A DNA stretch of 64,000 bases from Limimaricola cinnabarinus LL-001. GTDB lineage: Bacteria > Pseudomonadota > Alphaproteobacteria > Rhodobacterales > Rhodobacteraceae. The position numbers and the translations under genes are program-made. This document shows, in pieces, positions 1-8,404 of this stretch; the first letter of the stretch is position 1; the number at the start of each line of letters is the position of its first letter. Under the pieces are notes generated by a model. It ran no database searches, was not told where the DNA came from, and saw nothing but the letters and a program-made list of their open reading frames with translations. Location of the stretch: contig NZ_BATB01000003.1 of assembly GCF_000466965.1 (NCBI RefSeq), positions 1 to 64,000 of the forward strand, given 5' to 3'.

Positions 1-855
1 AATAGGCGCAGGTGGTGACGACCGAGCGCGCTCGGGCGTATCCGATCTCGATCACCGATTTTTCCTGAAGCGTCGCGGTCGGGGCAGGCCTGCACGCAGC
101 GCCGCAGGATACGCAGTCCGAGGTCATGAAATCGTCGAGCTTGGTGCCCGCGGACACGCGGCTGTCGAAGCCGCGGCCCTCGATGGTCAGCGCAAAGGTG
201 CCCTGCACCTCGTCGCAGGCCCGCACACAGCGCGAGCAGACGATGCATTTCGAGGGATCGTAGGTGAAGTAGGGGTTGCTGTCATCCTTGGGCAGGAACT
301 GCGGGTTGTTGATGCCCACCGGTTCGCGCAGTCGCGCCTCGGCCTGGGACCGCGCGCCGGTGCCCGAGGGATCGTAGTGGTTGTCGCCCGGCTTGTAGCG
401 CACGTCGCGCAGGCCCACGGCCCCCGCCATGTCCTGAAGCTCGCAATCGCCGTTGGCGCCGCAGGTCAGGCAGTCGAGCGGGTGGTCGGAGATATAGAGC
501 TCCATCACGCCCTTGCGGAGCTTCTTGATCTTGGAGGTCTGGGTGTGGACCACCATGCCCTCGGCCACCGGGGTGGTGCAGGAGGCGGGGGTGCCACGAC
601 GGCCCTCGATCTCGACCACGCAGAGGCGGCACGAGCCAAAGGCCGCCATGTTGTCGGTGGCGCAGAGCTTGGGCACCTGGATGCCCAGCTCGGCGCTGGC
701 GCGCATGACGCTCGTGCCTCGGGCACCGTCACCTCAAAGCCGTCGATGCTCAGCGTCACTGTCCTGGCCGAGATCGACGCGGGCGTGCCCATGTCGGTGT
801 CGTCCTTGAGACCGGTGCCGCCGGGACCGTCGAAGGGGATCAGAAAGTCCTTCAT
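1..855 (-). CDS. fdsA: NAD-dependent formate dehydrogenase, alpha (Mo) subunit, N-terminal part; frame interrupted
   Basis: Catalytic molybdopterin subunit of the soluble NAD+ formate dehydrogenase (formate to CO2). Only the N-terminal iron-sulfur region is here; the gene runs off the left edge. It starts at the ATG at 855, overlapping the fdsB stop (ATGA). In the restored frame I read the NuoG-like segment with DCLTCG and a ferredoxin motif CIVCSRCVRAC, then the DCVSCGA motif. The frame is broken three times: one C missing near 717 (VPEGTSVMRAS becomes VPEARAS), and a compensating pair near 99 (one G missing) and 81-84 (one G extra) that garbles only the third Cys cluster. Compensating indels in an otherwise intact metal site argue for sequence error. 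Identity follows from the fdsGBA order. Confidence 0.88.
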
Positions 856-2393
856 TCCGCTGCCTCCTTGGCATTGGCATGGAAATCATCGGGGAAATGC
901 GTGAGCGCCGACATCACCGGGTAGGGGGTGAAGCCCCCCAGCGCGCAGAGCGAGCTGTCCTTCATGGTATCGCAAAGATCCGTCAGCAGCGGGATCGCGC
1001 TCGTGTCTCCGCGCGCGATGCGGTCGACCGTCTCGACGCCGCGCACCGCGCCGATCCGGCACGGCGTGCATTTGCCGCAGCTCTCGACCGCGCAAAACTC
1101 CATCGCGAAGCGCGCCATGCCGAGCATGTCGGCGGTGTCGTCGAACACCACCACGCCCGCATGGCCGATAAGGCCACCCTCGCCGTCGAACTCCTCGTAG
1201 CCGAAGGGCGTGTCGAATTTGGAGCGCGGGAAATAGGCCCCGAGCGGCCCGCCGACCTGCACCGCCTTGACCGGGCGGCCCGTCTCCGTGCCGCCGCCGA
1301 TCTCGTCGACCAGCGCGCCCAAGCTCGTGCCGAAGGCGGTCTCGAACAGGCCGCCGAACTTCACGTTGCCGGCGATCTGGATCGGGATGGTGCCGCGCGA
1401 GCGTCCCAGACCGAAGTCACGGTAATGCGCGGCACCTTTCTCGAAGATCACCGGCACGGTGCCCAGAGAGATGATGTTGTTCACCACCGTCGGCTTGCCG
1501 AGGAAGCCTTCGAGCGCCGGCAGGGGGGGCTTTGCGCGCACGACGCCGCGCTTGCCTTCGAGACTGTTCAGAAGCGAGGTCTCCTCGCCGCAGACATAGG
1601 CGCCAGCGCCGACGCGGACCTCCATGTCATAGGCGAAAGCCGAGCCCAGCACCGAAGCCCCGAGCACGCCGCGCGCCCGAGCGATGCGGATCGCCTCGTT
1701 CATGGTGTGGATCGCCTCGGGATATTCCGAGCGCAGGTAGATGTAGCCACGGGTCGCGCCGACGCAGATGCCCGCGATGGCCATGCCCTCGATAAGGCTG
1801 AACGGATCGCCTTCCATCAGCATCCGGTCGGCAAAGGTGCCCGAATCGCCCTCATCGGCATTGGCGACAATGTATTTCTGGTTCGCCTCGGCCAGACGCA
1901 CTGTGTCCCACTTGATGCCGGTCGGGAAGCCCGCGCCGCCACGGCCGCGCAAGCCCGATTCCTTCATCTCGTCGATCATCGCCGCGCCGGTCATCTCCAG
2001 CGCGCGGCGCAGGCCCTTGAGGCCGCCATGCGCTTCGTAGGCATCGAGCGAGAGCGGGTCGATGACGCCGACGCGGGCGAAGGTGAGGCGGGTCTGCCGC
2101 TTCATCCATTCGATCTCTTCGGTCGGGCCGAGAGCGAGGGCGTGGCTGCCCCAATCGGCGTCGAACAGCGCGCGGACGTCATGCGGCGTGACAGGGCCGA
2201 AGGCATGGCGGACACCGTCGCGCTCGATCTCGACCATCGGTTCCAGCCAGAGCATCCCGCGCGAGCCGTTGCGGACCAGCTCGACCTCGATCTCGCGGAT
2301 CTTCGCCTCGGCCATCACCGCCTCCGCCACCTTCTCGGCATCGACGGCGAGGGCGGCGGCGTCGCGGGGGACATAGATCTTCAACTTGCTCAT
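852..2393 (-). CDS. fdsB: NAD-dependent formate dehydrogenase, beta (FMN/NADH) subunit
   Basis: NuoF-like diaphorase subunit of about 513 aa that passes electrons from the Fe-S chain through FMN to NAD+. An N-terminal thioredoxin-like domain fused to the flavin domain is typical of FdsB. Visible motifs are GLRGRGGAGFPTG at residues 147-159 (FMN/NADH binding), NADEGDSGTF near 178, and the [4Fe-4S] ligands CGKCTPC at 439-445 with a fourth Cys at 483. An open frame extends upstream to 2546, but the ATG at 2393 overlaps the fdsG stop as ATGA and gives the family N terminus MSKLKIYVP. It also overlaps the fdsA start, so the three subunits look translationally coupled. Confidence 0.95.
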   Translation of the reverse strand: MSKLKIYVPRDAAALAVDAEKVAEAVMAEAKIREIEVELVRNGSRGMLWLEPMVEIERDGVRHAFGPVTPHDVRALFDADWGSHALALGPTEEIEWMKRQTRLTFARVGVIDPLSLDAYEAHGGLKGLRRALEMTGAAMIDEMKESGLRGRGGAGFPTGIKWDTVRLAEANQKYIVANADEGDSGTFADRMLMEGDPFSLIEGMAIAGICVGATRGYIYLRSEYPEAIHTMNEAIRIARARGVLGASVLGSAFAYDMEVRVGAGAYVCGEETSLLNSLEGKRGVVRAKPPLPALEGFLGKPTVVNNIISLGTVPVIFEKGAAHYRDFGLGRSRGTIPIQIAGNVKFGGLFETAFGTSLGALVDEIGGGTETGRPVKAVQVGGPLGAYFPRSKFDTPFGYEEFDGEGGLIGHAGVVVFDDTADMLGMARFAMEFCAVESCGKCTPCRIGAVRGVETVDRIARGDTSAIPLLTDLCDTMKDSSLCALGGFTPYPVMSALTHFPDDFHANAKEAAE

Positions 2394-2869
2394 GCGTCCA
2401 CCTCTTCGAGCAGCGATTTCAGCCGCGCCTCGTCGACCCGCGCCACAACGCGGCCGTCGAGCATCATCGCCGGGCCGTTGGCGCAAAGCCCGAGGCAATA
2501 GACCGGCTCGAGCGTGACGCCGCCCTTCGAGCTCGTGCCGTGCCAATCGACGCCGAGCCGCGCCTTGGCGGCCGCTTCGATGCCCTGGCCACCACGGGCC
2601 TGACAGGCTTCGGCACGGCAGATCTTGAGCATGTGGCGGCCTGCGGGCTCCTCGCGGAAATCATGATAGAAGCTGACCACGCCATGCACTTCGGCGCGGC
2701 TGATGTTCAGCCCTTCGGCAATGATCGGCAGCGCCTCTGGCGGGACATAGCCCCATTCGGCCTGCACGGCGTGCAAAATCGGCAGCAGCGGTCCTTCGAA
2801 GGTCGCGTGATCCGCAAGGATCGCACCAAGGCGGCCCTCCAGATCGGCGGGGGCTGGCGGTGTCGGCAT
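2390..2869 (-). CDS. fdsG: NAD-dependent formate dehydrogenase, gamma subunit (NuoE-like)
   Basis: Thioredoxin-fold [2Fe-2S] subunit, 159 aa, matching the usual length of NuoE/FdsG proteins. The four cluster ligands are visible as C84 and C89 (CRAEAC) and C125 and C129 (CLGLC). The helical N-terminal part carries the family pattern GPLLPILHAVQAEWGYVP. It is the first gene of fdsGBA, with its stop overlapping the fdsB start. A 93-bp gap holding a clear inverted repeat separates it from the upstream LysR gene, so fdsGBA probably has its own promoter. Confidence 0.95.
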   Translation of the reverse strand: MPTPPAPADLEGRLGAILADHATFEGPLLPILHAVQAEWGYVPPEALPIIAEGLNISRAEVHGVVSFYHDFREEPAGRHMLKICRAEACQARGGQGIEAAAKARLGVDWHGTSSKGGVTLEPVYCLGLCANGPAMMLDGRVVARVDEARLKSLLEEVDA

Positions 2870-2906
2870 CGGCTGGCTCCTCCTCGAGTCTTCCGCGCAT
2901 ACAACG

Positions 2907-2951
2907 GCATGCCCACATGCAATATCAATATCGCGGTTTCGTGCCGCGATA
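2907..2951. promoter_or_regulatory. Two inverted repeats upstream of fdsG, candidate LysR operator
   Basis: Between the LysR stop and the fdsG start there is a perfect 8-bp inverted repeat, TATCGCGG (2929-2936) and CCGCGATA (2944-2951) with a 7-nt centre, and a second one, GCATG-CCCA-CATGC (2907-2920). LysR regulators bind interrupted dyads upstream of their targets, so control of fdsGBA by the neighbouring LysR is a reasonable inference. The first repeat could also be a hairpin at the end of the lysR message, but no U-run follows it on the minus strand. Confidence 0.45.
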
Positions 2952-2962
2952 GAGAAACCCTA

Positions 2963-3847
2963 TCAAGCCCGGTCGAAGCGCCGCGCCTCGGAGAGAAGCG
3001 CCGAGAGCAGCGGCGTGTGCGGCTCGCGCCATGGCGCGATCAGCCCGATCCCGTGCGCGGCGTCGGGATCGGTGACGGGGCGGGCGACCAGTGGCTGGCC
3101 CTGCAGGAAGATCGCCGCCGCGCGCTCCGGCAGAATCGTGACCCAGCCCGAGTTCAGCACGTGGGAGATCAGCACGATGGTCGAGTTGGTCTCGACCCGG
3201 GGTGCCACTTCGATGCCCGCCCCGGCGAGATGCCCCGCGATGATCCGGCGGTTCTGCATGTCGGGGGTGAGCAGGCACAGATCCGTCCCGCCCAGATCGG
3301 CCCAGCGCAGCCGTTCATGCGTGGCCAGCCCGCAATCGGCCCGCATGACCGCGACATAGCGTTCGGTATAGAGCGGCACGGTGACGACCCGGCCCATGGG
3401 TTCGTTGTCGAGATAGCCGATCCCGGCATCGACCTCGTGATCCTCGATCGCCGCCAGAAGCTGCGTCGTGGTGGTCGAGCGGACCGAGAACCGCAGGTTC
3501 GGATGCGCCGCGGCAAAGCGCGAGGTGAGCTGTGTCACCGCGCCTAGCGCGGTCGGGACCACCGCGAGCCGCAGCACGCCGGTCAGACCCTCGCGCGCGG
3601 CGCGCAGTTCCTCCTTCATGCCGCGCACGTCGCCCGAGATCCGCCGTGCCCAGTCGCGCACGCGCTCGCCCTCCGGCGTCAGCCCCTGAAACCGCGATCC
3701 ACGCCGCACCAGCATCACGCCGAGTTGATCTTCGAGCTGCCGGATCGCCGCCGAAAGCGTCGGTTGCGTGACCCCCATCGCCTCGGCGGCGCGGCCGAAA
3801 TGTTCAGCCTTGGCCAGCGCGAGAAACATCTCCAGCCGGTCGATCAT
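2963..3847 (-). CDS. LysR-family transcriptional regulator, probably of formate dehydrogenase
   Basis: 294 aa. The N-terminal winged helix-turn-helix (about residues 1-60) is canonical: MIDRLEMFLALAKAEHF then AAEAMGVTQPTLSAAIRQLE. The remainder is a periplasmic-binding-like effector domain of normal length. It lies directly upstream of fdsGBA on the same strand instead of divergent, and 13 bp downstream of the hemerythrin gene, suggesting hemerythrin and lysR are cotranscribed. Control of fds genes by an adjacent LysR is known in other alphaproteobacteria; the effector and direction of control are inferred only from position. Confidence 0.88.
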   Translation of the reverse strand: MIDRLEMFLALAKAEHFGRAAEAMGVTQPTLSAAIRQLEDQLGVMLVRRGSRFQGLTPEGERVRDWARRISGDVRGMKEELRAAREGLTGVLRLAVVPTALGAVTQLTSRFAAAHPNLRFSVRSTTTTQLLAAIEDHEVDAGIGYLDNEPMGRVVTVPLYTERYVAVMRADCGLATHERLRWADLGGTDLCLLTPDMQNRRIIAGHLAGAGIEVAPRVETNSTIVLISHVLNSGWVTILPERAAAIFLQGQPLVARPVTDPDAAHGIGLIAPWREPHTPLLSALLSEARRFDRA

Positions 3848-3860
3848 CCTTTGGCCCCCG

Positions 3861-4445
3861 TCATCCCAAGGCCCCCGTGCCGTGATGCAGCAGCACCGGC
3901 ACCACCAGTTCCTCCTCGTCGACGAGATGCCGGTCGAGAAAGCGCTCGAAACCTTCGAGCCGCGCGGCGAAGCGCGCCGCCTCGCCGCGCATTTCGGCGG
4001 GGGCGTCGGCGATGCCGATCAGCGCGTTCGCGGCTTCGACGAAATCCGCCAGATGCGCGTCGAGCGCGTGGTGATCGCCGTCGAGCAGCGCGAAGCCCGC
4101 CTCCAGCCGGGGCTCCATCGCCGACAGGCGGGGAAAGTAATGCGCGTCCTCGATGCCGTGATGGCCGTGCAACTCGCCCACGAGCCGCCCACCGATCCGC
4201 GACAGCGCGGCGGCAAAGTGCGCCGGATCGGCGCCGTCGGCGGCAGCTTGGGTTTCGCGCGTCAGGATCGCCAGCATCTCGCGGAACGAAAGATGCTTGG
4301 AGAGCCAGAATCGCACCAACCCGTCGAAATTCGGATCAGCCTGCCAGCCCGCCCGGGGAAAGTCGTCGAGCAGCACGCGCAGCGCGTCCGGCAAGCCGTC
4401 GCGGGCCCCGAGTCCCAGCGCGGGATCGTTCGGATCGGTTGTCAT
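3861..4445 (-). CDS. Hemerythrin HHE cation-binding domain protein
   Basis: 194 aa, helical, cytoplasmic, no signal peptide. The His/Glu pattern of a diiron hemerythrin-like bundle is visible: HLSF, HGHHGIEDAHYFP, DGDHHALDAH and DRHLVDEEELVVP. Proteins of this type bind a diiron centre and serve in O2 or NO sensing, storage or repair. It is the first gene of a minus-strand group with lysR 13 bp downstream and fdsGBA beyond. A link to oxygen protection of the molybdenum formate dehydrogenase, or to redox sensing for the LysR, is a guess from context. Confidence 0.8.
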   Translation of the reverse strand: MTTDPNDPALGLGARDGLPDALRVLLDDFPRAGWQADPNFDGLVRFWLSKHLSFREMLAILTRETQAAADGADPAHFAAALSRIGGRLVGELHGHHGIEDAHYFPRLSAMEPRLEAGFALLDGDHHALDAHLADFVEAANALIGIADAPAEMRGEAARFAARLEGFERFLDRHLVDEEELVVPVLLHHGTGALG

Positions 4446-4807
4446 CGGATAGGTCCTCCCGTCCGAAAACTAGCCCGGTGGGGCGTCCGGGGCGAGAGGC
4501 GGCAAAATCCCGCGCGTCTGAATGATCACGTTTCTCGGCCCGCCGGGGCAGGACTGAAACGTGAAGTTGTCGTGCAATGGCGTCTGCGCAACATCAATCA
4601 TGCGAATACATAACAGATTTTGCCATAAGGTTGCTTGGCGCGGATGACGCATGGGAAATGGGGCCGCCGCGCTGTCGCGTGGTCATGCGGCGATAAGTCT
4701 TGCAAATAACGGTCGATCGCAAAAGGATCGTGCCACAACCACGCCCGCAAAGGGCGGAGCTGCATCCGACGCGGGCCGACCCGCGTCCTCCAGACAGGGA
4801 TGACCAC
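4446..4807. promoter_or_regulatory. Divergent intergenic region and oppA leader with three small hairpins
   Basis: No gene is visible in this 362-bp gap between the divergent hemerythrin gene and oppA. The oppA-proximal half holds three perfect inverted repeats in a row: CGATC/GATCG (4714-4718 with 4726-4730), CGCCC/GGGCG (4742-4746 with 4752-4756) and GACGCGGG/CCCGCGTC (4768-4775 with 4780-4787). A Shine-Dalgarno AGGGA sits about 8 bp before the oppA ATG. I cannot identify a convincing -35/-10 pair. The structured leader suggests post-transcriptional control. Confidence 0.5.
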
Positions 4808-6451
4808 ATGACCTTGAAGACCCATCTTCTCGCCGGCACCGCGGCGCTTTTCGCGCTGAGCGGCGCGGCGCATGCCGAGAGCCACGCGATGATGGAGCAC
4901 CCCGAGACCGGGGAAAAGCTCGCCACCGACCAGAGCTTCACCTACCGGGTGCTCGACGAGTTTCCCTCGATCGACCCCAACCTCATCGAGGATGTCGAGG
5001 GCTCGGCCATCGGCCGCCAGCTGTTCGAAGGCCTGATGAACCAGGACGAGAAGGGCGACGTGGTGCCCGGCGTGGCGACCGGCTACGAAGTCTCCGAGGA
5101 CGGGCTGACCTACACCTTCACCCTGCGCGACGACGCCAAGTGGTCGAACGGCGAGCCGGTCACCGCGAACGACTTCGTCTATTCGTGGCAGCGCGCCGCC
5201 GATCCCGCGACGGCGTCCGAGTACCAATGGTACATGGGGCTGATGAAGATCGCCAACGTCGACGAGGTGATCGCGGGCGACATGGAGCCCTCCGAGCTCG
5301 GGGTGAAGGCCGTGGATGACCTCACTTTCGAGGTGACGCTGTCGCAGCCGCTGCCCTACTTCCCGCAGATGGTGACGCACACCACCACCTTCCCGGTGCC
5401 GCAGGCGGCCATCGAAGAGCATGGCGATGCCTGGACCCAGCCCGGCAACATGGTCTCGAACGGCGCCTATGTGCTCGAGGACCGCGTTCCGCAGGAATAC
5501 ATCACCCTTGCCAAAAACCCCGAATACTGGGACGCCGAGAACGTCATCATCGAAGAGGTGAAGGCGCTGATCATCAACGACGAGAACCAGGCGCTGACCC
5601 GCTATCTCGCCGGTGAGTTCGACCAGACCGATGTGCCCGCAGGCCAGTTCCCGCGTCTCGCGGAGGAGCACCCCGAACAGGCGATCTCGGTGCCGAACCT
5701 GTGCACCTACTACTACAACCTGAACGTCTCCGAGAGCGGCCCCGAAGCGCTGGCCGATCCGAAGGTGCGCGAGGCGCTCTACCTCGCCATCGATCGTGAC
5801 GTGATCGTCGAGAACGTCGTCGCCGGTGGCCAGAAGCCGGCCTACACCCTGACCCATTGGGCCACCGCAGGCTTCGAGGTTCCCTCGGCCGAGGCGGCGC
5901 AGATGAGCCAGCAGGAACGCAACGAGCGCGCCAAGGAGCTGATGTCGGAGGCCGGCTATGGCACTGATGGCGAGGCGCTGACGCTCGACCTGCTCTACAA
6001 CACCTCCGAGTCGCACAAGCAGGTCGCGACCGCGATCGGCCAGATGTGGAAGCAGACGCTCGGCGTCGACATCTCGATGGCCAACATGGAGTGGCAGACC
6101 TTCCTCGAGGAGCGCCACAACAGGAACTACGAGGTGGCGCGTGCCGGCTGGTGCGCCGACTACAACGAGGCGTCGTCCTTCCTCGACATCATGGACACGA
6201 ACTCGTCCTACAACGACTCAGGCTTCAACAACGAGACGTACGACTCGCTGCTGACCGAGGCGAAGACCTCCGAGGATCCGTTGCCGCTCTACACCGAGGC
6301 GGAGACGATCATCACGCAGGAGTTCCCGATCCTGCCGATCTACCACTACGCCACCGTGTTCATGATGGACGAGACCATCAAGGGCTACCCGCTCGAGAAC
6401 GCGCAGGACAACTGGTACGCCAAGGACCTCTACCGCGTCGCCGGTGAGTAA
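4808..6451 (+). CDS. oppA: Oligopeptide ABC transporter, periplasmic binding protein
   Basis: About 547 aa, family SBP_bac_5 (cluster C). The start is the ATG at 4808, preceded by AGGGA and followed by a clear Sec signal peptide (MTLKTHLLAGTAALFALSGAAHAES); the open frame upstream has no leader character. The mature protein shows the OppA pattern YTFTLRDDAKWSNGEPVTANDFVYSW and, near the C terminus, GWCADYNEASSFLD, typical of OppA/MppA peptide binders. It captures oligopeptides for the membrane complex encoded by the next four genes. A block of hairpins follows it before oppB. Confidence 0.93.
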   Translation: MTLKTHLLAGTAALFALSGAAHAESHAMMEHPETGEKLATDQSFTYRVLDEFPSIDPNLIEDVEGSAIGRQLFEGLMNQDEKGDVVPGVATGYEVSEDGLTYTFTLRDDAKWSNGEPVTANDFVYSWQRAADPATASEYQWYMGLMKIANVDEVIAGDMEPSELGVKAVDDLTFEVTLSQPLPYFPQMVTHTTTFPVPQAAIEEHGDAWTQPGNMVSNGAYVLEDRVPQEYITLAKNPEYWDAENVIIEEVKALIINDENQALTRYLAGEFDQTDVPAGQFPRLAEEHPEQAISVPNLCTYYYNLNVSESGPEALADPKVREALYLAIDRDVIVENVVAGGQKPAYTLTHWATAGFEVPSAEAAQMSQQERNERAKELMSEAGYGTDGEALTLDLLYNTSESHKQVATAIGQMWKQTLGVDISMANMEWQTFLEERHNRNYEVARAGWCADYNEASSFLDIMDTNSSYNDSGFNNETYDSLLTEAKTSEDPLPLYTEAETIITQEFPILPIYHYATVFMMDETIKGYPLENAQDNWYAKDLYRVAGE

Positions 6452-6464
6452 CTTCTGATCGAAA

Positions 6465-6520
6465 GACCGCCGCGCCCCCTGGCTCATGCGCGGCGCGGTC
6501 CATTTCCGCAGATGCGGAAA
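6465..6520 (+). promoter_or_regulatory. oppA-oppB intercistronic hairpins
   Basis: The 85-bp gap between oppA and oppB contains an interrupted GC-rich dyad (GACCGCCGCGC at 6465-6475 with GCGCGGCGCGGTC at 6488-6500) and an almost perfect palindrome TTTCCGCAGATGCGGAAA (6503-6520). Neither is followed by a U-run. Such hairpins commonly protect the abundant binding-protein message and reduce read-through into the permease genes. Confidence 0.6.
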
Positions 6521-6536
6521 CGAGGTATCATCCCCC

Positions 6537-7460
6537 ATGCTGAATTACGTTCTCAGGCGCGTCGCCATCGCGATCCCGACGATCCTTCTGCTCGTCGTGA
6601 TCTCCTTCGTGCTGATGTATGCCGCCCCCGGCGGCCCCTTCAATTCCGAGCGGCCGCTGCCCGCGCAGGTGATGGCCAACATCGAGGCGCGCTACGGGCT
6701 CGATCAGCCCTATTGGAAGCAGATGACGACCTATATCTGGAACGTGGTCGTGCATTTCGACTTCGGCCCGTCGTTCCAGTACCGCGACCGCACTGTCAAC
6801 GATGTGATCGCCCAAGGCTTTCCGGTGACGCTCACCTACGGGTTCTGGAGCTTCATCGTCGCCCTCGTGGTGGGCGTGGCGCTGGGCGCCGCCGCCGCGA
6901 TCCGGCACAATTCGTGGCTCGACTACCTCGCTGTCGGTATCTCGATCGGCGCGCAGGTGCTGCCCAACTTCGTGATGGCGCCGATCCTCGTGCTCGTGTT
7001 CACGCTGTGGCTTGGCTGGTTGCCGGGTGGTGGCTGGCAGGGCGGGCAGATCGAATACATCATCCTGCCGGTGATCGCGCTCTCGACCTCCTATATGGCC
7101 TCGATCGCGCGGATCACCCGCTCCTCAATGCTCGAAGTGCTCAATGCCGGTTTCATCAGGACGGCGCGCGCGAAGGGCCTGCCGACCAGCCGGATCATCT
7201 GGAAGCACGCGATGAAACCGACAATGCTGCCGGTGCTGAGCTATCTCGGGCCCGCCTTCGTCGGCATGATCACCGGCTCGGTCATCATCGACGTCTTCTT
7301 CTCGACCGGCGGCATCGGACAGTTCTTCGTCAACTCCGCCTTCAACCGCGACTACTCGGTCATCATGGGGATCACCATCCTCGTCGGTGTGCTGACTGTC
7401 ACGTTCAACCTCGTGGTCGACCTGCTCTATGCGTGGATCGATCCGAAGATCCGCTACTGA
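6537..7460 (+). CDS. oppB: Oligopeptide ABC transporter, permease OppB
   Basis: 307-aa inner-membrane permease with an N-terminal TM helix (YVLRRVAIAIPTILLLVVISF), the N-terminal OppB domain with APGGPF, and five further hydrophobic segments. The ABC-contacting EAA-type loop appears as NAGFIRTARAKGLP at about residues 200-215. I use the ATG at 6537 (MLNYVLRR), the normal family N terminus; an earlier in-frame ATG at 6486 lies inside the hairpin region and gives a non-family extension. It forms the heterodimeric channel with OppC, whose gene begins 11 bp downstream behind a strong GGAGGGG. Confidence 0.94.
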   Translation: MLNYVLRRVAIAIPTILLLVVISFVLMYAAPGGPFNSERPLPAQVMANIEARYGLDQPYWKQMTTYIWNVVVHFDFGPSFQYRDRTVNDVIAQGFPVTLTYGFWSFIVALVVGVALGAAAAIRHNSWLDYLAVGISIGAQVLPNFVMAPILVLVFTLWLGWLPGGGWQGGQIEYIILPVIALSTSYMASIARITRSSMLEVLNAGFIRTARAKGLPTSRIIWKHAMKPTMLPVLSYLGPAFVGMITGSVIIDVFFSTGGIGQFFVNSAFNRDYSVIMGITILVGVLTVTFNLVVDLLYAWIDPKIRY

Positions 7461-7471
7461 GGAGGGGTCCC

Positions 7472-8404
7472 ATGTCGCTCAATCCTGATCCCGGCACCGC
7501 CGACCGCCTGCTCGCCGCGCAGGCCGCCGCCGACGTCAAGGGCCGCTCCTTGTGGAAGGACGCGCGCCAGCGCTTCATGCGCAACCGTGCGGCCACAGCC
7601 GGGCTGGTGGCGCTGGTGCTGATCTGCATCTTCGCCTTCTTCGGCGGGTTTCTCGCCCAGTACGAGCCCGATTACGTCGATTTCTCGCTGATCGGCTCCA
7701 ACGCATCGCAAGGCGTGCCCTCGATCGAGACGGGGCATTATTTCGGCACCGACAGTTCGGGCCGCGACCTCTATGCGCGCACCGTGCAGGGCACCCGGAT
7801 CTCGCTGCTCGTCGGCATCGTCGGCGCGGGCGTCGCGGTGATCGTCGGTACGCTCTATGGCGCCATCGCAGGCTACAAGGGCGGGCGCACGGACGGCGCG
7901 ATGATGCGCACGGTCGATATCCTGATGTCGGTGCCCTACATGTTCGTCCTGATCCTGATGCTGGTGATCTTCGGCCGCTCGATCCTGATGCTGTTCATCG
8001 GCATCGGCCTGATCTCGTGGCTCGACATGTCGCGCATCGCGCGCGGCCAGACCCTGACCATCAAGGGCAAGGAGTTCGTCGAAGCCGCCCACGCCACCGG
8101 CGTGCGGCCGATGACGATCATCCTGCGCCACATCGTGCCGAACCTTCTGGGGCTCGTCATCGTCTACGCGACGCTCCTCGTGCCGCAGATGATCATCACC
8201 GAAAGCTTCATCAGCTTTCTGGGCCTCGGGATTCAGGAGCCGAACACCTCGCTCGGCGCGCTGATCTCGAACGGCGCCAGCAACATGCAGTACGGCGTGA
8301 TCTGGCAGCTTGCCTTTCCGCTCTTCTTTTTCGTCATCACCCTTTTCGCCTTCTTCTTCGTCGGCGACGGTCTGCGTGATGCACTCGACCCCAAGGATCG
8401 CTGA
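7472..8404 (+). CDS. oppC: Oligopeptide ABC transporter, permease OppC
   Basis: 310-aa inner-membrane permease. It has the OppC N-terminal cytoplasmic segment with SLWKDARQRFMRNRAATAGL, a first TM helix, a periplasmic loop containing GTDSSGRDLYART (hallmark of DppC/OppC proteins), and the EAA-type motif EFVEAAHATGVRP. The start at 7472 is fixed by GGAGGGG 5 bp upstream; the longer open frame has no support. The stop overlaps the oppD start (TGATG), consistent with one transcript for oppBCDF. Confidence 0.94.
   Translation: MSLNPDPGTADRLLAAQAAADVKGRSLWKDARQRFMRNRAATAGLVALVLICIFAFFGGFLAQYEPDYVDFSLIGSNASQGVPSIETGHYFGTDSSGRDLYARTVQGTRISLLVGIVGAGVAVIVGTLYGAIAGYKGGRTDGAMMRTVDILMSVPYMFVLILMLVIFGRSILMLFIGIGLISWLDMSRIARGQTLTIKGKEFVEAAHATGVRPMTIILRHIVPNLLGLVIVYATLLVPQMIITESFISFLGLGIQEPNTSLGALISNGASNMQYGVIWQLAFPLFFFVITLFAFFFVGDGLRDALDPKDR

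Noticed and set aside
879-2501. 540-codon open frame on the plus strand opposite fdsB (similarly 24416-27019, 37475-39403 and 47565-50081)
   Set aside because: Long antisense frames are expected opposite high-GC genes. The translations are Arg/His/Ala-rich without domain motifs, and the minus-strand genes are unmistakable.
2929-2951. Rho-independent terminator of lysR
   Set aside because: The dyad lacks a U-run on the minus strand, so an operator is the better reading.
4700-4807. N-terminal extension of OppA by 36 residues
   Set aside because: The extension precedes the signal peptide, contains hairpin DNA and lacks an RBS; the ATG at 4808 has one.
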